Below are positions 49,142-58,893 of a DNA stretch of 64,000 bases, piece after piece. The stretch lies in NCBI RefSeq assembly GCF_000185505.1, contig NZ_GL622359.1:1027412-1091411 (forward strand), given 5' to 3'. This DNA comes from Pseudoramibacter alactolyticus ATCC 23263. GTDB taxonomy: Bacteria; Bacillota; Clostridia; Eubacteriales; Eubacteriaceae. Numbering within the stretch: position 1 is the first letter of the stretch; every line of letters starts with the position of its first letter. Made by a program: the position numbers and the translations under genes. The notes below the pieces were generated by a model. The model did not search any database and had not been told where the DNA came from. It saw nothing but the letters and a program-made list of their open reading frames with translations.

Positions 49142-51643
49142 TCAGGCGTATCGCCCGTGACAATTCTTGTATTTTTTTCCGCTGCCGCAGGGACAAGGAT
49201 CGTTGCGGCCGATTTTTTTATCCCTATGAATGGTCTGCTGCTTTTCGCCCTGTCCTTCAATCTGTGATTCGTTGGTGTGCATCGTCGCCTGCTGACGGCG
49301 CGCCCGGGGCGACACCTTAATCTGCACGTTATAAATATATTTGACGGTCTCTTCCTGAATGGCGGCATTCATTTCTTCAAACATGCTGAACCCTTCCTTG
49401 GTGTATTCCACCACCGGATCGTTCTGGCCAAAGGCCCGCAGGCCGATGCCCTGCCGCAGCTGATCCATGTCGTCGATATGAAGCATCCACGCCGCATCCA
49501 CCGCGCGCAGAAGAATCATCCGTTCCATGTCCTGCATCTCGTCGTCGCCGAGCAGCTCGACCTTAGCCCGGTAGTTTTCGTCACAAAGCGCGCGCAGACC
49601 GGCTTTCAAATCCTCAACGCTGCTGTTTTCATCCACCTTCAGGCGATGGACCGGCAAAAACTCGCCAAAGTATTTTTTAATCTTGTCCACGTTCCAGTCT
49701 GCATAGGCCGGGCCGGCGCTGGTGTACATATTCACGTAATCGTCGATCAGATCGTCCGTCATTTTGCGAATCTGGTCGTGCATATTCTTGCCGTCGAGCA
49801 CTTCCTGGCGCTGGGCATAAATGATCTCCCGCTGCCGATTCATCACATTGTCATACTGCAGCACGTTCTTCCGGATGTCAAAATTGCGGGCCTCCACTTT
49901 TTTCTGGGCATTTTCGATGCCGCGGGTGAGCATCTTGGAATCCAGCGGCGTGTCTTCGTCCATGCCGAGGGTTTCCACCATGCCCTGAATGCGGTCCGAG
50001 CCGAAAATGCGCATCAAGTCATCTTCGAGCGATACAAAAAACTGGGTCGATCCCGGATCTCCCTGCCTCCCGGAACGCCCGCGCAGCTGATTGTCGATGC
50101 GGCGGGACTCGTGGCGTTCGGTCCCGAGAATGTGCAGCCCGCCCAGTTCGGCGACGCCGTCCCCCAGCACAATATCCGTTCCGCGGCCGGCCATATTGGT
50201 GGAAATGGTCACCGCGCCGCGCTGTCCGGCCTTGGCGATAATCTCCGCTTCCTTTTCGAGATATTTCGCGTTGAGCACGTTGTGCTTGATGCCTTCCCGC
50301 TTGAGGTATTTGCTCAAGATTTCGGACTTCTCGATGGAAATCGTCCCGATCAAAACCGGCTGACCGGTAGCGTGGCGCCGCTTGACTTCCTGCGTCACCG
50401 CCCGGAATTTTCCCTCTTCCGATTTATAGACCACATCGTTGAGGTCCCGGCGGATCATGGGCTTGTTGGTGGGAATGGTCACCACGTTCAGGTTATAAAT
50501 CGTGTTGAACTCTTCCTCTTCGGTTTTGGCCGTCCCGGTCATTCCCGAAAGCTTGTTGAACATCCGAAAATAATTCTGGAAGGTGATGGTCGCCATGGTC
50601 CGGGATTCCCGGTTCACGGTGACGTGTTCCTTGGCCTCGATGGCCTGGTGCAAACCGTTGGAATAACGCCGTCCCGGCATCTGGCGACCGGTGAATTCGT
50701 CGATGATGATGATTTCGCCGTCTTTAACAATGTAATCCACGTCCTTGGTCATCAGCGCATTGGCATGAAGCGCCTGCTCAATATTGTGCATGACGTCCAT
50801 ATTGTCGGCGTCAGCCAGATTGTCCAGACTAAAGAATTTTTCCGCCTTGGCAATCCCTGAAGCTGTCAGCGTCGCGGCCTTCTCTTTTTCGTCTCTGTCG
50901 TAATCTTCGGGCTTTAGGCTTTTGGCAAAGGCATCGGCCACTTTATAAAGATCGGTGCTCTTGTCACCGCTGCCTGAGATGATCAGCGGCGTTCGGGCTT
51001 CGTCGATGAGCACCGAGTCCACTTCGTCGATAATGGCGTAATTGAGGTCGCGCTGCACCTGCTCGGATTTTTCCACCACCATGTTGTCCCGCAGATAGTC
51101 AAACCCGAATTCATTGTTGGTTCCGTAGGTAATATCGGCGTTATAGGCGGCGATCTTATCTTCGAAGCTCATATCGTGAATAACCAGCCCAACAGAAAGC
51201 CCCAAAAATTGGTGGATCTTGCCCATCCATTCGCTGTCGCGCTTGGCCAGATAATCGTTGACCGTCACAATAAAAACCCCTTTGCCCGTCAGTGCATTCA
51301 GGTAGGCCGGCAGCGTCGCAACCAGCGTTTTCCCTTCACCGGTTTTCATTTCGGCGATGTCCCCGTGATGCAGCACCATGCCCCCGATGAGCTGCACCGG
51401 GAAGTGGCGCATATTCACCGTGCGGTCGGCCGCTTCCCGCACCGTCGCAAAGGCTTCCACCAAAAGATCGTCCAACGTCTCACCCTGTGCCAGGCGCTCT
51501 TTAAATTCCACGGTTTTATGTTTGAGCGCCTCATCCGAAAGCACTTTGTATTCATCTTCAAGGGCGACGATCTGATCCGCCGCCTTCTGCAGTTTTTTAA
51601 CTTCTTTCTTGCTGGGGTCAAACAGATTTTCCAAAAATCCCAT
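49142..51643 (-). CDS. secA: Protein translocase ATPase SecA
   Basis: SecA drives protein export through SecYEG. The 833-residue protein has Walker [15 protein letters not shown] (about 100-112), [15 protein letters not shown] (DEAD-like Walker B), [10 protein letters not shown], and the C-terminal zinc tail [17 protein letters not shown] with three Cys and one His. The gene is preceded by an AT-rich region with a -10-like TATACT and a GC-rich hairpin in the leader. prfB follows 21 bases later. Confidence 0.97.
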   Translation of the reverse strand: MGFLENLFDPSKKEVKKLQKAADQIVALEDEYKVLSDEALKHKTVEFKERLAQGETLDDLLVEAFATVREAADRTVNMRHFPVQLIGGMVLHHGDIAEMKTGEGKTLVATLPAYLNALTGKGVFIVTVNDYLAKRDSEWMGKIHQFLGLSVGLVIHDMSFEDKIAAYNADITYGTNNEFGFDYLRDNMVVEKSEQVQRDLNYAIIDEVDSVLIDEARTPLIISGSGDKSTDLYKVADAFAKSLKPEDYDRDEKEKAATLTASGIAKAEKFFSLDNLADADNMDVMHNIEQALHANALMTKDVDYIVKDGEIIIIDEFTGRQMPGRRYSNGLHQAIEAKEHVTVNRESRTMATITFQNYFRMFNKLSGMTGTAKTEEEEFNTIYNLNVVTIPTNKPMIRRDLNDVVYKSEEGKFRAVTQEVKRRHATGQPVLIGTISIEKSEILSKYLKREGIKHNVLNAKYLEKEAEIIAKAGQRGAVTISTNMAGRGTDIVLGDGVAELGGLHILGTERHESRRIDNQLRGRSGRQGDPGSTQFFVSLEDDLMRIFGSDRIQGMVETLGMDEDTPLDSKMLTRGIENAQKKVEARNFDIRKNVLQYDNVMNRQREIIYAQRQEVLDGKNMHDQIRKMTDDLIDDYVNMYTSAGPAYADWNVDKIKKYFGEFLPVHRLKVDENSSVEDLKAGLRALCDENYRAKVELLGDDEMQDMERMILLRAVDAAWMLHIDDMDQLRQGIGLRAFGQNDPVVEYTKEGFSMFEEMNAAIQEETVKYIYNVQIKVSPRARRQQATMHTNESQIEGQGEKQQTIHRDKKIGRNDPCPCGSGKKYKNCHGRYA

Positions 51644-51737
51644 GTTTCAATACTCCAATCCCTTTCGATTCTTTCACACAGCTGTCGCCGCTCGCGGCGC
51701 CGATAGCCTTTATTAATGATTATTTTCACTAAGCTAT

Positions 51738-51743
51738 TAGTAT
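51738..51743 (-). promoter_or_regulatory. Extended -10 upstream of secA
   Basis: TGA-TATACT on the minus strand, about 95 bases before secA; the leader carries a CGCCG-CGAG-CGGCG hairpin. No clear -35. Confidence 0.5.
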
Positions 51744-51795
51744 ATCATATTTTTGAAAAGGCTTTTTATTTTTTTCAATCAAACGATAGGCAATC

Positions 51796-51822
51796 AAAAA
51801 AGGGCTGCTGTTTAGCCCTTTT
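51796..51822 (-). terminator. Terminator after the DUF5317-like gene
   Basis: AAAAAGGGCT and AGCCCTTTTTT form the stem around an AAACAGC-type loop; T-run on the minus strand. Confidence 0.9.
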
Positions 51823-51835
51823 TCTTAAATCTGTC

Positions 51836-53641
51836 TTATTCTTCTGTTTCTTTTTTCTTCCGCCAGAATGAGACGGTCCGGCCTTCCACATCGATCTCGA
51901 CTTTTTCAAATCCGGCTTTTTCTCTTTCGGCATCGACCGAAGCCTCCTGGGTCGCTTTCTGTGTTTTTCTGCGGTCTGTTGCTGAAGCCACTGGTTTTTC
52001 CGGCGCGCGAAGTCCCGCACGGCTGTGTTCTTTCTTCAAGCGCTGACGCTCTTCTTCTGAAGAATGGAAGGGATGTTTTGCATCTCTTTCTCTCAGGTGC
52101 TCGCCGCTGCGTTTACCTCGCTGGCGCAGCGCTTCGGTTTCCTTGGAGACTTGCTGCCAGACACTCAGCATCTGTTTTTCATTATCCCGGGAAGCATCCG
52201 TCATCTGCGCGGCCTGTTCATTGCTGTACTTGCGGTATGGGTTGATCTTCTGTTCTCTGGTTCGTTTGGGATTCGCCGCCGTTTTTTCCACCGGCTGCCA
52301 CGAGGGCTTCTTCTGTTCTGCTGCCGTCGGAGTTTCTTCAATCTCTTTGTCTTCTTCAAAAAGATGATCTTGACGGAAATACGTCGGTTCTTGATGGTGA
52401 TCACTCATTTGCTCTTCCTCCTCCATCATCTGCGGCTGACTATCCGGTAATGTACTGGGTTCCGCCACAACGGATTGTTTTTGGGGTGTCGGCTCTGATC
52501 CCGGCGCAGTTTCCACGTCGCCAAAGGCCAATCGCCCTTTTTCACGTTCAGCATAAAACGACTGGGTAAAAAAGCCGCTTTCGGCAAAATCGTCTTCTTC
52601 GTCGCGTTCCGATTGAATCGGCTCTTTTTCGCCCCCGATCGGCCGGGTGTCATAGCGTCCAAGATCCTTCAACGCGGTGAAAACCCGGGTGTCATCTGAG
52701 TCGGCCGCCGGTTCCGGCGCTTTAATCACATTTTTTTGTCCATGGCTGCGAATTTGATTTAAAAGTTCCGGTGATAGGTCCGGCAAAACAGCGGTAGCCT
52801 CCGGCGCGTCCTCCGCCGGCTTTTCCGATGCGTCTGATGAATCTTCAGCGATCGGTGCATCCACCGCTTTTACTTCGGAGGGCTCTTCCGCCGGCTCCGA
52901 AGGATGCTCCGTCTCTTCCATCGTGAACAATTCGGCAGAATTATCCTGCAGCCAATCCAACGGCTCGGTTTCATAACCGGTCTTTTCTTTATCGGGCAAA
53001 TGATCCATCTCGTCCGGCGCGAAGATATAATCTTCGGTGCCGAATTCTGTGTCATCTAAAAACGAATCCTCTGCGGCAGGCTGAGCATTCATTCGGTATT
53101 GAACCCAGCCGATAATCCCGACAAAAGTCAGCGCGCTGCCGATCGAAAAACCGCCGATCCCGCCGTAAAACCCGGCGATCTTACCCAGGTAAGGGATCGG
53201 CACATTAATGCCCAGCATCCAAAGCGTCGTGGTCGACTGAGAAATTACACTGTAAACTGCATTGGTGCCTTTGGAGATCGAGGTAACCAGTTGATTGTTT
53301 CCCAACGCCTGAACGATATTCGAAGCCACCGGCATCTTGCCGCCATTAATAAAGGAAGCGATAAAGTTTGCCGTCGTCCCCACCGTCATCAAAATGGTCC
53401 AAAGATCATCGAAGTTAAAAATCAGTGTGATTAAAATCAAAATATAGCTGACAAAGTTGACAATGGTGGCCACGCCTGTCGCCGCGCCCAAATAAAACCA
53501 CAGGTGCAATCCCAACTGCAATACGATACCCATCAGCCCCAAAGGCCAAAGTGAAACTTTTTTACTGAAAATCCGTCTGACAGAGCCGCCGCGGACCATC
53601 CCGAGGATCAATCCCAATATTATGGCGCATATTATAAACAT
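51836..53641 (-). CDS. DUF5317-like membrane protein with a long disordered tail
   Basis: The first 190 or so residues have about five membrane segments and the DUF5317 character (FIICAIILGLILGMVRGGSVRRIF, then LLTLIFNFDDLWTILMTVGTTANF-like stretch FVSYILILITLIFNFDD, and FINGGKMPVAS). The remaining 400 residues are Glu/Asp/Lys/Gln/Ser/Pro-rich with no hydrophobic core, and become strongly basic towards the end (KKEHSRAGLRAPEKPVASATDRRKTQ). That tail is far longer than the usual single-domain family members. Function is unknown; a membrane-anchored cytoplasmic scaffold is a guess. It has its own promoter and terminator. Confidence 0.75.
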   Translation of the reverse strand: MFIICAIILGLILGMVRGGSVRRIFSKKVSLWPLGLMGIVLQLGLHLWFYLGAATGVATIVNFVSYILILITLIFNFDDLWTILMTVGTTANFIASFINGGKMPVASNIVQALGNNQLVTSISKGTNAVYSVISQSTTTLWMLGINVPIPYLGKIAGFYGGIGGFSIGSALTFVGIIGWVQYRMNAQPAAEDSFLDDTEFGTEDYIFAPDEMDHLPDKEKTGYETEPLDWLQDNSAELFTMEETEHPSEPAEEPSEVKAVDAPIAEDSSDASEKPAEDAPEATAVLPDLSPELLNQIRSHGQKNVIKAPEPAADSDDTRVFTALKDLGRYDTRPIGGEKEPIQSERDEEDDFAESGFFTQSFYAEREKGRLAFGDVETAPGSEPTPQKQSVVAEPSTLPDSQPQMMEEEEQMSDHHQEPTYFRQDHLFEEDKEIEETPTAAEQKKPSWQPVEKTAANPKRTREQKINPYRKYSNEQAAQMTDASRDNEKQMLSVWQQVSKETEALRQRGKRSGEHLRERDAKHPFHSSEEERQRLKKEHSRAGLRAPEKPVASATDRRKTQKATQEASVDAEREKAGFEKVEIDVEGRTVSFWRKKKETEE

Positions 53642-53681
53642 CGATAACCACCTTCAGTCTGAAATTTTTTTCGAAATTTTT

Positions 53682-53709
53682 ATTGTACATTTGCTTCTGT
53701 TATTGCCAA
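53682..53709 (-). promoter_or_regulatory. Promoter of the DUF5317-like gene
   Basis: TTGGCA, 16-base spacer, TACAAT on the minus strand, about 40 bases before the ATG at 53641. Confidence 0.65.
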
Positions 53710-53808
53710 TTTTGCTCGTTTCTCTTCCGCATTTCTGCGAAGATAAACTAAAATTAATTTTAAATCAAATGGTGCCTGATGTCAATTCATCCCAATCTGC
53801 CCACCCAC

Positions 53809-53835
53809 AAAAATACCCGCCGGAACAGGCGGGTA
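53809..53835 (-). terminator. Terminator after hpf
   Basis: TACCCGCC and GGCGGGTA form an eight-pair stem with a TGTTCC loop, followed by a T-run on the minus strand. Confidence 0.9.
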
Positions 53836-53848
53836 GATTCATCTGACA

Positions 53849-54385
53849 TTAAAGCGTCGGTTCAATGAGGCCGAAGTTACCGTCATGACGGCGGTACACC
53901 ACGTTGACGTCATCGGTTTCCGCATTGAGAAAGACAAAGAAGTCGTGTTCGAGCAAATCCATCTGCATCGTCGCTTCGTCCACCGACATGGGTTTAATGG
54001 CAAATTTTTTAGTTCTGACCACTTTGGGCACATCGACACTTTCTGCATCTTCTTCATCTTCAAAAGCATCAAAGATCAATTTGGGCGCTTCATTGGCATA
54101 GCGTTTCTGAAGTTTGGTCTTATATTTGCGCAGCTGTCCTTCCAGTTTGTCGACAACCGCTTCGATGGAGCTTTTCATGTCGTCGCTCCATTCTTCAGCC
54201 CGCAGGATGGTTTTGCCCAGCGGAATGGTCACCTCAAGCATCTGGCCGTTTTTATCTTTGCTGAAAGTCGCGTAAATTTCTGTTTCCTTATCAAAATAGC
54301 GGTCAAACTTTTGAAATTTTTTCTTCAGGATGTCTTTCAAGCCTTCCGATACATGCATGTTTTTGCCATAGATCGTAAATTTCAT
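53849..54385 (-). CDS. hpf: Ribosome hibernation promoting factor (long form)
   Basis: Long HPF dimerises 70S ribosomes into inactive 100S particles. From the ATG at 54385 (GGGAGG site; 178 residues) the N-terminal YfiA/RaiA domain (MKFTIYGKNMHVSEGLKDILKKKFQKFDRYF) is joined by an acidic linker to the C-terminal dimerisation domain (VRTKKFAIKPMSVDEATMQMDLLEHDFFVFLNAETDDVNVVYRRHDGNFGLIEP). Both domains are intact. It is monocistronic and follows an extended -10 promoter. Confidence 0.96.
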   Translation of the reverse strand: MKFTIYGKNMHVSEGLKDILKKKFQKFDRYFDKETEIYATFSKDKNGQMLEVTIPLGKTILRAEEWSDDMKSSIEAVVDKLEGQLRKYKTKLQKRYANEAPKLIFDAFEDEEDAESVDVPKVVRTKKFAIKPMSVDEATMQMDLLEHDFFVFLNAETDDVNVVYRRHDGNFGLIEPTL

Positions 54386-54786
54386 AATGATAGTCCTCCC
54401 GGTCATTATTCGCCGCCCTGCCAACCGCATGCAAAAGCGGCGCCAAATCTTTTGATTTGGTTACGCTTTCATTATAGCATAGTCCGACGTCATTTGCACT
54501 CTTCTTTGCCAAATTTTATTCGCACGCTCTCAAAAGACATCGCCGGTTCATCGAACTCATGCGTCTTCGATCCCTGCCATTCTTCAGCCTAATGCACATT
54601 CATTGTTCTTCCGATCTTAAGCTTGGCTTTCCTGAACGCCCATGCTCGTCACGGATTATCATTCTTTTTTAAGTTTCTTGCCGCCGCCGTTCACTTGTAT
54701 GGTATAATATCCCCGCTTATTTTATAAAATCAATTTTTATGCATCAGCGCAGATAAATTTTAAATTTCAATCGTGAAAGGAATCCC
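54386..54786. promoter_or_regulatory. Divergent intergenic region between hpf and the LCP gene
   Basis: About 400 bases without a credible gene. Two extended -10 elements are visible: TGC-TATAAT on the minus strand (54471-54476) for hpf and TGG-TATAAT on the plus strand (54703-54708) for the LCP gene. Neither has a clear -35. I see no RNA gene or repeat in the rest. Confidence 0.6.
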
Positions 54787-56016
54787 ATGACTTTAAAACG
54801 AAAATTTTTGGCCGTCTTTCTGGCTTTCGTTATGGTGGTCGTCGGCAGCGGCGTCATTTATATTTTCAGAGTTCGTGCTAAAATCTCCGGCGATAATCTC
54901 GATTCCAGCAAACTCAGTGTCACTAAACTGCCGAGCGGCGTCACCAATTACGCCGTTTTTGGCATCGACGGCCGAAGCGATGTCGAGGGCAATCGCTCCG
55001 ATACCATCATGATTTTGTCCGTCAATTACAAAACCGGGGAAATCACGATAACATCGGTCATGCGCGATCTCATGGCGCGCATTCCGGCCAGCCACAAAAA
55101 CAATATTACCTATGAAAAAATCAACGCCGCTTATAGCTATGGTGGTGCGGCCTTGGCCATTAAAGCCCTGAATGAAAATTTTGACTTGAATATCGAGGAT
55201 TACATTTCGATTAATTTTGACTGCATGATGGAAACGGTCAACGCGGTTGGCGGCATCACAGTCAATATCACAGACGAACGCGTGCTGAAATATACCAATG
55301 AGGCCATCGACATGGTCAATGGCACCGAACATACCAACGCAGCTCATCTTCAAATGGGGAAAAATCACTTAAACGGCGCTCAAGCACTGGGTTATGCCCG
55401 CAACCGTCACTCCGACGATGATTTCGGCCGGACGGAACGCCAGCGGGAAGTCGTGCAGAAAATCTTAAAAAAGGCGAGCAAAATTGATACCTTCACCGCG
55501 CTAAAATTATTTTCCAAGGTTTATCCCTATGTTACAACGTCGATGTCTAACGCGGAAATGACCCAATTCCTGCAGGGTTATCTGCAGACCAACAAAAAAA
55601 CTTTTGTAAGTCAACGCATCCCCTTTGAGAATTACTATGCCACACCCACACTGAATGGCATTTCCTATGTGGTGCCCAAGACGCTTTATGACACAGCGGT
55701 TCAACTGCATAAATCCATCTACGGCAGCAGCGTCGACTATACCCCGTCCGCAACGGTGAACACCATCAGTGACGGCATCGTCAGCCGCACCGGCTATGGT
55801 ACCTATCACGGCTCCGGCGCTTCGGCTTCGGGTAATCCTTCCCCTTCCGGCGGCACCACGTCAAATTACAACAGCTCATCTTCTAACCGCAGTTACCGCG
55901 CCCGCAGATATCGTTCTTCCACTGGGGCGGCGTCATCCCGTTCAGCTGGCGCCGCTGCATCAACGCCGACAACGTCCAACACAAATGCATCGTCGAGAAG
56001 TCAATCCCAAAATTAA
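54787..56016 (+). CDS. LytR-CpsA-Psr family glycopolymer ligase
   Basis: LCP proteins attach wall teichoic acids or other glycopolymers from lipid carriers to peptidoglycan. The 409-residue protein has one N-terminal membrane anchor (about 8-27), then the LCP domain with NYAVFGIDGRSDVEGNRSDTIMIL (conserved Asp and Arg residues), SVMRDLMARIP, and ALGYARNRHSDDDFGRTERQREV. The last 80 residues are Ser/Thr/Gly/Arg-rich low-complexity sequence. Its presence fits the LTA-synthase-like gene at 16324. Start ATG behind AAAGGA. Confidence 0.93.
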   Translation: MTLKRKFLAVFLAFVMVVVGSGVIYIFRVRAKISGDNLDSSKLSVTKLPSGVTNYAVFGIDGRSDVEGNRSDTIMILSVNYKTGEITITSVMRDLMARIPASHKNNITYEKINAAYSYGGAALAIKALNENFDLNIEDYISINFDCMMETVNAVGGITVNITDERVLKYTNEAIDMVNGTEHTNAAHLQMGKNHLNGAQALGYARNRHSDDDFGRTERQREVVQKILKKASKIDTFTALKLFSKVYPYVTTSMSNAEMTQFLQGYLQTNKKTFVSQRIPFENYYATPTLNGISYVVPKTLYDTAVQLHKSIYGSSVDYTPSATVNTISDGIVSRTGYGTYHGSGASASGNPSPSGGTTSNYNSSSSNRSYRARRYRSSTGAASSRSAGAAASTPTTSNTNASSRSQSQN

Positions 56017-56020
56017 ACCT

Positions 56021-56050
56021 AAAAAAGAACGCCCTCCGGCGTTCTTTTTT
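56021..56050. terminator. Bidirectional terminator between the LCP and EutL-like genes
   Basis: GAACGCC and GGCGTTC stem with CTCC loop, flanked by A6 and T6, so it serves both converging genes. Confidence 0.95.
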
Positions 56051-56074
56051 ATTTTCTGTAATATCAAATTCTTT

Positions 56075-56719
56075 TTAATATTCGATCGGTTCGCTGACCA
56101 AGTCAAAAATCACTTCTTTAAAAGCGCTCACGGCCGTTTCACACTGTGCCTGGCGCCCGGTTAAAATGGCACCGCTCATATTGGATTCGGTCGGGCGGCT
56201 CCAAAAGCGCACCACATCCACGTTAGCCTGAGTCAGCGCCTCATCGATGCCAACGGCACCATGCATCGCCGGCGCGATCAAATAAGCGATGGATGATCCC
56301 CGCTCCAGGTTGTAGGCCTTCGCGAAATAGCTGCCGATACGCGATACGCATTGGGCGTAAATCAGCGTGCTGTCGTCGTCGGAAATGCTGTAGCAGGTGG
56401 ATTCCTTTTCGGTGAACTCCCGCACATAGCGCAGGCCGCGCTCCACATCAGAAACCATCGGCCCGGAGAGCACCCCAAATACCTGACCGTCGTTAAATTT
56501 GCCGCAGCCGCCATAGGTGGTGTAAATCTGTGCGACCTGCACATTGGCTTTTTTGGTCGCGTCATCCGCCGCCACATAGCCCACGCCGTCGCAGGCCGTC
56601 GTAAACAGGCCGATATCGATATGGCCATCCGGTAAATGATATTGTTCGAGCATGCAGTCTTCCACATCGGTCAACAGTCGGTTTGCCACAAATTTCCCAT
56701 GGACTAAATCTCCGATCAT
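56075..56719 (-). CDS. EutL-like bacterial microcompartment shell protein (orphan)
   Basis: EutL-type BMC-T proteins are tandem-BMC-domain trimers that form gated pores in metabolosome shells. The 214-residue product parallels EutL along its whole length: GYVAADDATKKANVQVAQI in the first half, then CVSRIGSYFAKAYNLERGSSIAYLIAPAMHGAVGIDEALTQA and RPTESNMSGAILTGRQAQCETAVSAF. It has a strong AAGGAGG site. No other microcompartment or ethanolamine gene lies within the window; neighbours are rsmA, cca and the LCP gene. It may serve a shell encoded elsewhere. Confidence 0.88.
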   Translation of the reverse strand: MIGDLVHGKFVANRLLTDVEDCMLEQYHLPDGHIDIGLFTTACDGVGYVAADDATKKANVQVAQIYTTYGGCGKFNDGQVFGVLSGPMVSDVERGLRYVREFTEKESTCYSISDDDSTLIYAQCVSRIGSYFAKAYNLERGSSIAYLIAPAMHGAVGIDEALTQANVDVVRFWSRPTESNMSGAILTGRQAQCETAVSAFKEVIFDLVSEPIEY

Positions 56720-56767
56720 CTTGGGATCCTCCTTTTTCCGTTCAGCGCTGTTTTAAATGATTTTATT

Positions 56768-57655
56768 TTAGCATGCGTCCGGCGATTTTTCAAGCGCGAT
56801 CAGCGCGTTGGCCAGCGCACAGAACCCTGTGCCGTCAAGCTTCTCCGCCCGAACTTTCGGATCGATGCCGGCCTCTGCCATCGCCGCGAGCAGTTGATCC
56901 TTGGTGTAGGCCGTATTGGTGGTCAGGCTGTTAATCAGCGTCTTGCGCCGATTCATGAACGCAGCCTTCACCACGCGAAAAAATTGATCCGGATCCGACG
57001 GCGCGTAGGGCGGCGTCGCCTTTTTCATCGCGATGACAACGGAATCCACCTTGGGCCGGGGCATGAACACCGTCGCCGGCACCGCAAAGGCGATTTCCGG
57101 CCGGGCATAATACTGGCAGGCGATGCTCAGCGAGCCGTAAATCTTTCCGCCCGGCGCCGCACAGATGCGCTCGCCCACCTCCCTCTGCACGAGAAAAACC
57201 ATCTGCGCCAGCGCCACCCCGTCGGGCCAGCGCGTTTCAAGCAGCTGCATCATGATGGGCGTCGTGATGTAATAGGGCAGGTTAGCGACCACTTTCAAAC
57301 GGGCCGTGCCCGGCGCCGCTTCGGCCACCAGGGCGGCCAGATCGGTTTTGAGCACATCCGCATTCACCACGTGCACATTCCCGCAATCGGCCAAGGTTTC
57401 ACCCAGCGCCGGGATAAGCTTGTGATCGATTTCGACAGCAATCACCTGTCCGGCCCGCGCCGAGAGCTCCCGGGTCAGCGTGCCGATGCCGGGGCCGATT
57501 TCAATCACGGTATCCGTCGGCGTCAAATCGCCCGCCCGTGCAATCTTGTCTAAAATATGGTCGTCGATTAAAAAGTTTTGGCCGAAGCGCTTATTAAAGT
57601 GCAGTTCGTGGCGCTGCATCAGCGCTTCAACCATCGTCGGTGAGGTCAGTTTCAT
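56768..57655 (-). CDS. rsmA: 16S rRNA adenine dimethyltransferase RsmA (KsgA)
   Basis: RsmA dimethylates A1518 and A1519 of 16S rRNA. The 295-residue protein has NKRFGQNFLIDDHILDKI near the N terminus, SAM loop VIEIGPGIGTLT (about 51-62), the catalytic NLPYYITTPI motif and a C-terminal domain with FMNRRKTLINSL. Its ATG overlaps the cca stop by four bases, so the two are translationally coupled. Confidence 0.97.
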   Translation of the reverse strand: MKLTSPTMVEALMQRHELHFNKRFGQNFLIDDHILDKIARAGDLTPTDTVIEIGPGIGTLTRELSARAGQVIAVEIDHKLIPALGETLADCGNVHVVNADVLKTDLAALVAEAAPGTARLKVVANLPYYITTPIMMQLLETRWPDGVALAQMVFLVQREVGERICAAPGGKIYGSLSIACQYYARPEIAFAVPATVFMPRPKVDSVVIAMKKATPPYAPSDPDQFFRVVKAAFMNRRKTLINSLTTNTAYTKDQLLAAMAEAGIDPKVRAEKLDGTGFCALANALIALEKSPDAC

Positions 57656-58893
57656 TCGCTATCCTTTTCCGTTTCCATACCGATGGCTTCGGCCAGCACC
57701 GCGCGCAGGGCCTCTGGCGTATTGGCCGCCGGCCGGCGATATACGTGGTGCAAAAGCAGGGTCAGGCTGCTGCCGATGGCCGCTCCGCCAAAGCCCATCG
57801 CCTTCAAATCTGCCGCGGACAGCGCGAGCTCCGAGCGCGCGATCGGCTGACACGTCTGCACAATCCGCGCATAACACGCCCGATTTGCCGCCGCCCGCCG
57901 CTGATCCGCCGCCGTTTGGGCAAGCGCCTCCTGAAGGGCCAGCAGCTTTTCAAACTGCGGCCTGCCGAGATCGGCCAAGGCTGATTTGAACGCAACTATA
58001 TCCGCATCTGCCGAGATCTGCCGCCGCTCGCCATATCGCTCGGCTGCCCGCACCATCGCCTTGGGCAAAGCCAGAGGCTTCAGCACTTCGGAAAGCGCTT
58101 TTTCACCGGTCAGTAAAAACGCCAGCCGCACCGCCGGATCCGCCGGCAGGGCGTCCAAAGCGGACGCATCGCCCTCCGAGGGAATCCGGGCACGGCTGAT
58201 TTCCAAACGCCGAATCAAGTCCGCCCAAAGGCCGCTTGCCGCTAAAAGCATCATGCCCCGGCCAAAATGCGGACCGATTAAAAACTTCCGCCACTCGCCG
58301 CCGATGCGTTCGCAGCTCACGCCCGCCGTGTCGGCATCCGCCGCAAGTGCGTGCCAGGTCGCCGCTTCGATTGCAAACCCCTTGATCGTTGCCAGCCGCA
58401 CACAGCGCCACTTGCGCAGCTTGTCCTCGGCAAAGCGCGCCTGCGGGTCGCCGATGCAGCGCAGACGCCGCGCCTTTAAATCCGAAAGGCCGCCCACATA
58501 ATCCAACACGACACCACGGCGGTCCATCAGCAGACCGTTCACCGTGAAATCCCGGCGCAAGACATCCTCCCGGACCGAAGTGCCAAAAACCACCCGATCC
58601 GGATGACGCCCGTCGCCGTAATTTTTATCGGCGCGGAAAGTTGTGATCTCAAACCACTGGCCATCCAGCTGCACTCCGACCGTGCCAAAGCGCGCGCCGG
58701 CCGTCACGACCCTCGCCCCGGGCAGTGCGCGCGAAAACAATGCCTGCATCGCCTCCGGTCTGGCATCGGTGGCGAGATCCATATCCGTCGGCACCGCGCC
58801 GAGCAGCGCATCCCGCACCGCGCCGCCAACCAGGTATAATGCGTACCCTGCACGTTCGAAATGATCGAAGAGCCGTTCCAGCGCGTCACGCAT
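57652..58893 (-). CDS. cca: CCA-adding/poly(A) polymerase-family tRNA nucleotidyltransferase
   Basis: The enzyme adds or repairs the 3' CCA of tRNAs. The 413-residue protein has the class II head signature LVGGAVRDALLGAVPTDMDLAT with the catalytic Asp pair, FRADKNYGDGRHPDRV, RRDFTVNGLLMDRRG and the template motif EDKLRKWRCVRLA (compare EDALR..R..RF). ATG at 58893 is preferred to TTG at 58899. The one tRNA gene in the window already encodes CCA, so repair is a likely role. It overlaps the HAD gene upstream. Confidence 0.92.
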   Translation of the reverse strand: MRDALERLFDHFERAGYALYLVGGAVRDALLGAVPTDMDLATDARPEAMQALFSRALPGARVVTAGARFGTVGVQLDGQWFEITTFRADKNYGDGRHPDRVVFGTSVREDVLRRDFTVNGLLMDRRGVVLDYVGGLSDLKARRLRCIGDPQARFAEDKLRKWRCVRLATIKGFAIEAATWHALAADADTAGVSCERIGGEWRKFLIGPHFGRGMMLLAASGLWADLIRRLEISRARIPSEGDASALDALPADPAVRLAFLLTGEKALSEVLKPLALPKAMVRAAERYGERRQISADADIVAFKSALADLGRPQFEKLLALQEALAQTAADQRRAAANRACYARIVQTCQPIARSELALSAADLKAMGFGGAAIGSSLTLLLHHVYRRPAANTPEALRAVLAEAIGMETEKDSE

